56,371 nucleotides of DNA from Pseudomonas sp. (GTDB lineage: Bacteria > Pseudomonadota > Gammaproteobacteria > Pseudomonadales > Pseudomonadaceae), in assembly GCF_030684895.1 (NCBI RefSeq), contig NZ_JAUXXP010000033.1, positions 1 through 56,371 of the forward strand, in the 5' to 3' direction. Shown piece after piece: positions 9,078 through 18,000 of this stretch. A program made the position numbers and the translations under genes. The first letter of the stretch is position 1. Every line of letters begins with the position of its first letter. The notes under the pieces are model-generated. The model was not told the DNA's origin. It ran no database searches and saw only the letters and a list, made by a program, of their open reading frames with translations.

Positions 9078-12000
9078 ATGGCTACTTTGATTGGTGTCGT
9101 CAGCCAAGTTATCGGCGAAGTCTATGCAGTAGCTGGCGACGGAACGCGTCGGCCACTCAGTGAAGGTGATCGGGTTTTTGCGGGGGAGCAAATCGTTACC
9201 GGCGCTGCCGGGGCCATTGCGGTTGCCATGAACAACGGGCAGCAACTTACCCTGGGCCGCGACAGCAGCCTGAATCTCACCGAGCAAATGCTCGCAGGTA
9301 GTTCCAATCAACAAACACCTACGGCTGATACGCCACCGGCTGCGCCGAGTGATGGCGATTTGACTGATGTTGAAAAGCTGCAAGCCGCAATCGAAGCCGG
9401 CGTCGACCCGACGCTTGAAGGCGAGGCAACCGCCGCGGGCCCAGGTGCGGGTGGCGCAGGCGGTGCTGGTGGCGTAGGCGGCGGCCACTCCTTCGTCCTG
9501 CTAAGTGAAACCGGCGGTGCACTTGATCCGATCATTGGCTTCCCAACCGAAGGGCTGAACACTGGGCCGGAGTTTCCTGACCCTGAGCCGGTGGCTGCTG
9601 ATGGTGTACCGGATTCTTCGCCCGTAATTGAAATTATCTACTTCGATCAGGAAGGTTCTGTTGTCACAGGCCCTGGCGTCGTTGAAGAGGCGGCGCTCAA
9701 TTCCGATGCGGTAACCAATCTCGATGGTCAGGCCGGTTCGAACCCTGGCAGCAACGCGGAAAATGTCTCTGGCTCATTAATCATTAACTCACCCGACGGT
9801 ATATCGGCCATTCAGGTGCTGGATAAGAACGGTGTATGGGTCAACGTGCAAGGCGGCGGTGTGGTCCAGGGTGTTTATGGACAACTGGTATTTGATGCTG
9901 CCGGTAATTGGACTTATACCCTGGCGGACAACACGCTTAATCATTCCATTCCAGATGCTGTAGGGGCTGACGATCAGCTGCTCGATCCGTTCTTTGTACG
10001 GGTGATTGATGGTGACGGCGATGTGTCGCCCACTGTTCCTCTCACGATTGCAATTTATGATGATGGTCCAAGCATTTTGCGTTTTGAGGTGTCCGAGCAA
10101 GCCGGATTACTGGTTGTCGACGAGTCCGTTGGTACTGGTGGTTCGACTAAAGATGAGTCCGGTTACGCGTCGAATAACGATGAATCCAGTTATTCAGGCA
10201 GCGAAACCGGCGTAATTGGCTACGCCAGCTTTAACCTGGAAAGTATTGTTTCTCTGGCTGTCGACCCAGGTGCCGATGGCGAGAATCTTGAGGCCAGGAC
10301 TTTCTCTCTGACCTTGTCAGAAGATGGCGCTGACTCGGGCCTTACCGCCACGGCGGGTGGCCCGGTCTTGCTGTCGTTTGTCGGCGGTGATGGTGCAGAC
10401 GCAGGCGACATCCTTGGTATCGCCGACGGCGGCCTGGTGGTGTTCCGTATCAGCATCAACTCAAGCACTGGTGCTGTTTCGGTAACTCAATATGCCGCCA
10501 TTCATCATGGTGACGATGGCAACAATCACGACAGCATGGCCGTTATTGGCGAAGGCCTGATCGGCGTGACCGTGAAGATCTTTGACAACGATGGCGATTC
10601 CGCAACCTCTCCCATCGTCGAGCTGGGCTCGCGTATTGGCTTTGAAGATGATGGCCCACAAGCCTGCATCTTCCTCAAAGGTCCATGGGCACAAGTAACC
10701 CATGATGAAAGCGCAGGGTTGCAGAACTTCCTGACCTCCTGGTGGAAACCAGGTGATTGGGACAACGATGTCAATTTTGTTTCAGTATTCAATGGCGTGG
10801 CTGACAAGGGGGGGGATATCGACCCTACGGGCTTTGCCCGTAGCTTGACGCCTATCGTGAGCACACTTGGCAGCAGCTATGGTTCAGATTTTGCCGGTGC
10901 CACCACAGTCCTCAGCCTTGAACTGACAGGTGAGCCGGGCAGTGATTCAGGCCTGAAAACCACCGATGGAACCTCCATCAATCTTTACCTCGAAGACGGC
11001 TTGGTAGTGGGTCGTGTTGCCAGTGGCGATTTCGCCGGGCAGGCAGCTTTTGCTGTAGCCATTGGTGCCGATGGCTCGATCAGCATTGCCCAGTACATGT
11101 CGCTGGAGCATCCCGTCGGCGGTAGCAGCTATGACGAAGCGGTAACGCTGGCTGGCAAGATCAAGGCCGTGGTCACGGTGACAGATGGTGATGGTGATGT
11201 GGCGGTGGATAAAGTCAGCATCGGCCATGTGATTGCTTTTGAGGACGATGGCCCCATTGCCACTATCAAATCTGTGCATGGCGTGCGTGTGGTGCATGAC
11301 GAATCGCATGGCTTGCAGAATGCCACGGCAACCCCAACACCTGCTGAAGACGCCAACGACAACGACATCAATGGCATCTCCAGTCTGTTCAACAGTGTTG
11401 TGAACAGAGGCGGTGATCTTTCTCCAAAAGGCTATGCGCAAAGCAATGGTCCGTTGGTTACGACTGCTGGTAGCAGCTACGGACAGGACCAAGAAGGGGC
11501 GACTTCACAGCTCAGCTTGGCAGTTGTCGGCGGCAATGGGGCTGATTCTGGGCTGGCAACTACGGCTGGTTTTGCCATCAAACTCTATGTCGAAAACAGT
11601 TTAGTGGTCGGGCGCATTGTCGGTGGGCCGGATGCCGGTAAGGCAGCATTTGCCATCGCCATAGGTGCTGACGGCACGGTTAGTGTGGCGCAGTACGTAT
11701 CGCTGCAGCACCCAATTGGTGGCAGCAGCTACGACGAAGCAGTAAGCCTGGCTGGCAAGGTACAGGCAGTACTGACAGTGACTGATGGTGATGGCGATGT
11801 AGCGGTCGACAAGGTCAATATCGGCAGCGCCATCCGTTTCGAAGATGACGGTCCCACCGCACACATTAATCTCAAAGGCCCATGGGCCGATGTCACCCAC
11901 GATGAAACGGCCGGGCTGCAGAACTTCTGGCACACCTGGGCCCTGGGCGATATTACCGATAATGATGTGGCTTATCTGTCGGTATTTGATGGCGTTACCG

Positions 12001-15000
12001 ACAAAGGTACAGATATCAGCCCGACTGGTTTTGCCAAGAGCGCCACCCCCGTGGTGACCACCCTGGGCAGCAGCTACGGCGAGGATGAAGAGGGTGCGAC
12101 TACCCAGCTCAGCCTGATTGTGAAAAACGGCAATGGCGATGATTCGGGCCTGCGTACCACCGATGGCCACAGCATCACTCTGCATCTTGAAGGTGCACTG
12201 ATCGTCGGTCGCATCGTGGGTGGTGTAGATGCTGGCAAGGCCGCATTTGCTATTGCCATCGGTGCCGATGGCTCGCTGAGCCTGGCTCAGTATGTATCGC
12301 TTGAACATCCGATTGGTGGCAGCAGCTACGACGAAGCTGTCAACCTGGCAGGCAAGATCCAGGCGGTTGTGACTGTCACCGATGGCGACGGCGATGTGGC
12401 GGTCGATAAGGTCGATATTGGCAGCGTGATCCGCTTCGAGGATGACGGCCCCACCGCGAACATCAGTCTGGTGAGAAATGCCGGGGTTACCCACGATGAG
12501 TCTGCCGGGCTGCAAAATGCAGTCGCAACCCCGCTCATTCCGGGGGATGCCAACGACAATGATGTGGCCGATCTATCAGCACTCTTCGCTGCGGTTGGCA
12601 CACCGGGTACGGGTCTTGACCCGGTAGGCTATGCGCAAAGCAGTGGTGCGGTGGTCAGCATTGCGGGTAGCAGTACTGGCCAAGATGACGAGGGCGCAAC
12701 AACTGTTTTGAGCCTGGCCCTGCAGGGCAGCAATGGTATGGACTCAGGCCTGAAAACCACTGATGGCTCGACTATCCGTCTGCATGTTGAAGGCGACCTA
12801 GTCGTCGGTCGTGTCGATGGCGGCGCCGATAATGGCAAGGCAGCATTTGCCGTCGCTATCGGCAGCGACGGCACGCTGAGTGTGGCGCAGTACATCTCCC
12901 TGAAACATCCGGATGGCAGCAATGCAGACGAATCGCTGAGCCTCAGTGGCAAAGTCAAAGCGGTGCTGACGATTACCGACGGTGACGGTGATGTGGCGGT
13001 CGACAAGGTCGATATCGGTCATGTGATCCGCTTCGAAGACGATGCCCCAACTGCTGGCCAAGTAACTGCAGCGGTTGTGCTGGATGACGAAGGCCTGGTC
13101 GGCGGCATCAATGGCGGCCCAGGCGATGTTGCGGGTGCTGCTACCAGCACCAGTGGGAATTTGGCATTTAATGCCGGTGCTGATGGCCTCAAATCCATTG
13201 TGCTTAGCGGTCCGATAAGCTTGGGCTCGGAGGCCGTGACATCCAATTGGGATGCTCCCTCCAATACCCTGACCATCAGTTCTACCCGCGGTGCCTTGCT
13301 GACTGTAGTGCTCACTGACCCAGCCTCTGGCGCCTACACCATCAATCTGTTGCAGCCTCTGATGCACCCAGTCAGTGGTACCGAAGACGATATCACCCTG
13401 AACATCGGTTACACGGTGACTGACGGTGATAACGACTCGGCCACGGGCTCGTTGGTCGTGACGATTGATGACGATACTCCGACCATTCAGGTCGGGAATA
13501 TTGGTGTGACTTCCTTTGTCACCTTCCAGGGCACCGATGCTGGCTACAGCAACTCCTATGGCTATTACAACAAGGCACCAGATGGTTCACCAATAGACGG
13601 CAAAGTGATCTGGGCCAATGTGCATGCTCAATCCGTTGGCGATGTGGCTGATCTCAATGGCCTGGACCCAGCCAATACGGGATTCTTTATCATCCCTAAT
13701 GGCGGAGCCAATGCAGGCCTGACTAATGGCTCGGTTGTGACCTTCGAGTTTGTCGCCGGCCAGTGGCAGGCGAAGTTGGGTGGTGTGCCGCTAGTGGGTG
13801 CTGACGGTGCCAATGTGCTGTTCAGTGATGCCAGCCTGAATCCAGGCGGCTCGCATTTGCAGGACACCGGCAACGCAGGCAATCAGAACTGGGAAGACAA
13901 AACGCTTACCTCGGATTACGACTACAACGATGTCAGCACCAATGTCACCTGGGGTTCTGCATTGCAGGTCGATGAGTCGAATTTCCATATTGATGCCACG
14001 GCTAACTTCAGTGGTGTGTTCAACGTGCAGCCTGGGGCTGATGGTCTACAAAGCCTGACCTATAACCTGAGCGTGCAAAACGCCAACTCTGGCCTGGTGG
14101 ATACCGAAACTAATCAGGCTGTGATCCTCAGCCTGAATGCTGGAGTCATTGAAGGCCGTACTTCAATCAGCAATCAGCTGGTATTTACCCTGAGCGTCGA
14201 TGCGACAGGCACCGTCACTCTCGATCAGATCCGCGCCATCGTTCATCCAACCGGCGATCCAGATGAAGCCAAGTTCCTTGGTGCGGGGCATGTCAGCTTG
14301 AATGCCGTCGTGACCGATGGGGATGGTGATCAGGCCAGCGCCAGCCTTGATATTGGTACAGTCATCAGCTTCAAAGATGACGGCCCAAGTGTGCTACCGA
14401 ATGCCTTGGTGCAGCTGGACGACGATGCCTTGGTCAACGGCATTCCGGGGGGCGTGGGTGACGATGCCGACTCGATCAACGCCAGCGGTACGCTGGGCCA
14501 CAGCTTCGGTGCCGATGGTGCGGGTAGTCTGCAGTGGCTGACCAGCGGGGCTCCTGCCGGCTTTACCTACGAACTATCGGGCTCAAACCTGTTGGTCAAA
14601 CAAGGGAGTACCACCGTCCTGACTGTGACGCTGAATCAGTCAAACGGTGCTTACACAGTTACTCAGAACGCGCCCATCCAACATGCCACGGCTGATCAGG
14701 AGAACAACCAAGCCTTTACCCTGAGCTATCAGGTGATCGATAAGGACGGTGATACCGCCACCGGCAGCTTGTCGATCAATGTTGACGATGACACCCCGCA
14801 AGCCCAGGACGACATTGCCACAGTGCAAGCCTCGCAAGGCAAGGACTTCAACGTGGCCTTTGTGCTGGACTTCAGCGGCAGCATCGATAACACCGAGCTG
14901 AACACCATGCTGCAGGCCGTACGCGCTGCCGGGCAGGCATTGTTCAATGGCACCACAGGCGATGTGACGATCAAGATCATTGCCTTCTCCGGTACAGCGA

Positions 15001-18000
15001 CTTCCTACGCCGCTGTTACCGATTATGCCGCTTTCTCGACCCTGATCGGCAGCCTCAATCCAGCCGATGGCGGAACCCGTCCGTTCAATGGGCAGACGGA
15101 CTTTACTGCGGCGATTCAGGAAACCATGGCGGTTTACACCCCTACTGCTGGGGCGAGCAACCAGGTGTTCTTTATCAGTGACGGTAATCCCAACGAGCAG
15201 ACCGGCTCGGGCGGCAACTCGCTGAGCAATGCAACGGCAGCAGCTTGGAATGGTTTCGTTAATGGCCCTGTGGGTGTGAGCGTCACCGCCATCGGTGTGG
15301 GCAATGGCATTAATATCGCTCGCTTGCAGGATGTAGATCTGGATGGCGTTGGTGCGCCTATCCTGGTCGGCGACTTCAATGGCTTGGTTGGCACCCTGCT
15401 GGGTCAAATTGGCGCTCTGGTCAGTGGTAATGTGCTGTTGGGCAGTGATGGGGTTGCTGGTGGTGGTGACGATGATGCCTTTGGCGCTGATGGCCCTGGT
15501 TATATCCAATCCATCGTGATCAACAACATCACCTATGTCTGGAATGGCACCAGCACCATTACTCCGAGTGTTGGCCCTGCTATTGCCGGCAGCCAGTTGA
15601 GCAATATTGCCACTGCTGAAGGCGGCAAACTGAGTTTCAACTTCAGCACCGGAGCATGGACCTATCAGGCTCCATCTGTGGCGGGCGACAAAACAGAAAC
15701 CTTCACCTACACCATTGTCGACAAGGATGGTGACCCATCCAGCGCTAACTTGACCGTCTATGTAGTCGACAGCGGTCCAGTTATCGCCAAGGTTGACGAA
15801 GATGAGCTGTCAGGTGGTATCACCGATGGTGATGCGGTAACTGCAGTGGCTACCGGTAGTGTTACTGAATTGGTGGTGGGCTCAGCAGCAGGCGTGCAAT
15901 TCAGTCTATCGAGCAACACGGCTGGTCTGCCTGCGGCAAGCTCTGGTGGAACGGGGCTGGTCTACAGCGTGTCCGGTGATACGTTGACTGCAAAAGCGGG
16001 CGCGGCGACTGTGTTCACCTTGCAGGTGCAAAGCAACGGCGATTACACCTTCACCCTCAGTGGCCCGCTGGATCATCCATTGGCCAATGGTGATGACGAT
16101 GAGTTACTGGTGCTGAACTTTGCCAGCATCCTCGTGGCTAGCAACGGTGTGAACCCAGTCACCTTGGTCGGCGATTTCCTGGTGCACATCGAGGATGACA
16201 TTCCAACTATTACTGCCGCTCAGGCCGCAGCTGGTTCGTTGCAGGTGGATGAAACCAACCTGCTGGTGGATGCTACGACGAACTTCTCCGGTGCCTTTAG
16301 CAGCGCTTACGGCGCGGACGGCGCCGGCAGTTTGAGCTACAGCCTGAATGTAAGCGCCGCTGGTGCGAACAGCGGCTTGGTGGACTCGGCGACGAATCAA
16401 AGCATCCTGCTATACAAAGAAGGGGCGAATATCGTCGGTAAGGTTGGCGGTGCAGGGGGCGCAGTGTCCTTTGTGGTTTCGGTCAACAGCACGACGGGTA
16501 ATGTGACCCTGGATCAACAGCGGGCACTGATGCACACGCCCGACACCGGCCCCGATCAAGCCGTCAGCCTGGCGTCCGCCAACTTGGTACAACTGGTGGC
16601 GACCATCACCGACAAGGATGGCGACACTGCCAGTGCCACGCTCAACCTGGGCAGTGCAATAAGCTTCCGCGACGATGCGCCGAGCATCAGCGCTGGGCAA
16701 GCGTTAGCTGGTAGCCTGCAAGTTGATGAAACGAACTTGGCAGGAAATGCCACGGCCAATTTTTCTGCTGCCTTCACCAGTGTCTATGGTGCTGATGGCG
16801 CTGGAAGCTTGGTCTACAGCCTGAACGTAAGCGCGGCCGGAGCCAACAGCGGTTTGGTGGACTCGGCGACGAATCAAAGCATCCTGCTATACAAAGAAGG
16901 GGTAAATATCGTCGGTAAGGTTGGCGGTGCAGGGGGCGCAGTGTCCTTTGTGGTGTCGGTTAACAGCACCACGGGGGTGGTGACTCTGGATCAACAGCGT
17001 GCGTTGATGCATACCCCCAATGACGGCCCAGATCAGGCGATCAGCTTGTCTTCGGCCAACCTGGTTCAACTGGTTGCAACCATCACCGATAAAGATGGCG
17101 ACTCGGCCAGTGCCACGCTCAATCTGGGTAACGCCATCAGCTTTAAGGACGACGCGCCAACAGCAGGCAGTAACCCGATTGCGCTGTTGGATGATGATGC
17201 CTTGCCCGGTGGTCTTGCAGGTGGCACCGGGGACGACGCTAATGCGGCCAATACCAATGGCACGTTGAGCTTTACGTACGGTGCTGACGGTGCCGGCAGC
17301 GTGCAATGGCTGACCACTGGCAACCCCAGTGGCTTTACCTATGAACTGTCGGGCAGCAACTTGCTGGTCAAACAGGGGGCCACAACAGTACTGACCGTGA
17401 CCTTGAACAGCGCGACAGGTGCATACAGCGTTACGCAAAATGCACCAATCATGCATGAGCCGGGTGGTGCCGAGAACAATCAGGCTTTCACCTTGAACTA
17501 CAGCGTGACCGACAAGGATGGTGATCAGGCGATTGGTTCGCTGAACATCAATGTCGATGACGACAGTCCGGTGGCCAAAGACATTGACCGCTCAGGTCAG
17601 GCCAACGTCGGAATCAAGACCAACCTGATGGTTGTGCTCGATATCTCGGGCAGCATGGATGATGGTTCGGGCGTCGGCAGCATGACTCGTCTGCAGGCTG
17701 CCAAAAATGCATTGCTGGAACTGTTCGAGCAATACGAGGCGCTGGGTGCGGTGAAAGTGACCCTGGTGACCTTTGGCTCAAATGCCACCACCAACCAGGT
17801 CTGGGTGGATATTGCTACAGCCAAGTCGGCAGTTCTGGCGTTGAGTAGTAGTGGCAATACCAACTATGACGCGGCCTTGATTAATGCCATCAATGCCTTT
17901 GGGCAAACCGGTTCATCGGGTGGCAAGCTGAGCGGAAGCGATGTGCAAAATGTCGCTTACTTCCTCTCTGATGGTGCACCTAACAGACCGACTGGCGACT

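Noticed and set aside
9700..9760. GGTTCGAACCC-like sequence resembling a tRNA T-arm
   Set aside because: It lies inside the adhesin frame and no acceptor, D or anticodon arms can be built around it.
11601..12515. 304-codon frame antisense to the adhesin repeats
   Set aside because: It follows the repeat periodicity of the adhesin, as expected for a shadow frame.
10641..13031. Regularly spaced repeats considered as a CRISPR array
   Set aside because: The units are about 600 bp, coding and in one frame; there are no short direct repeats with unique spacers and no cas genes.
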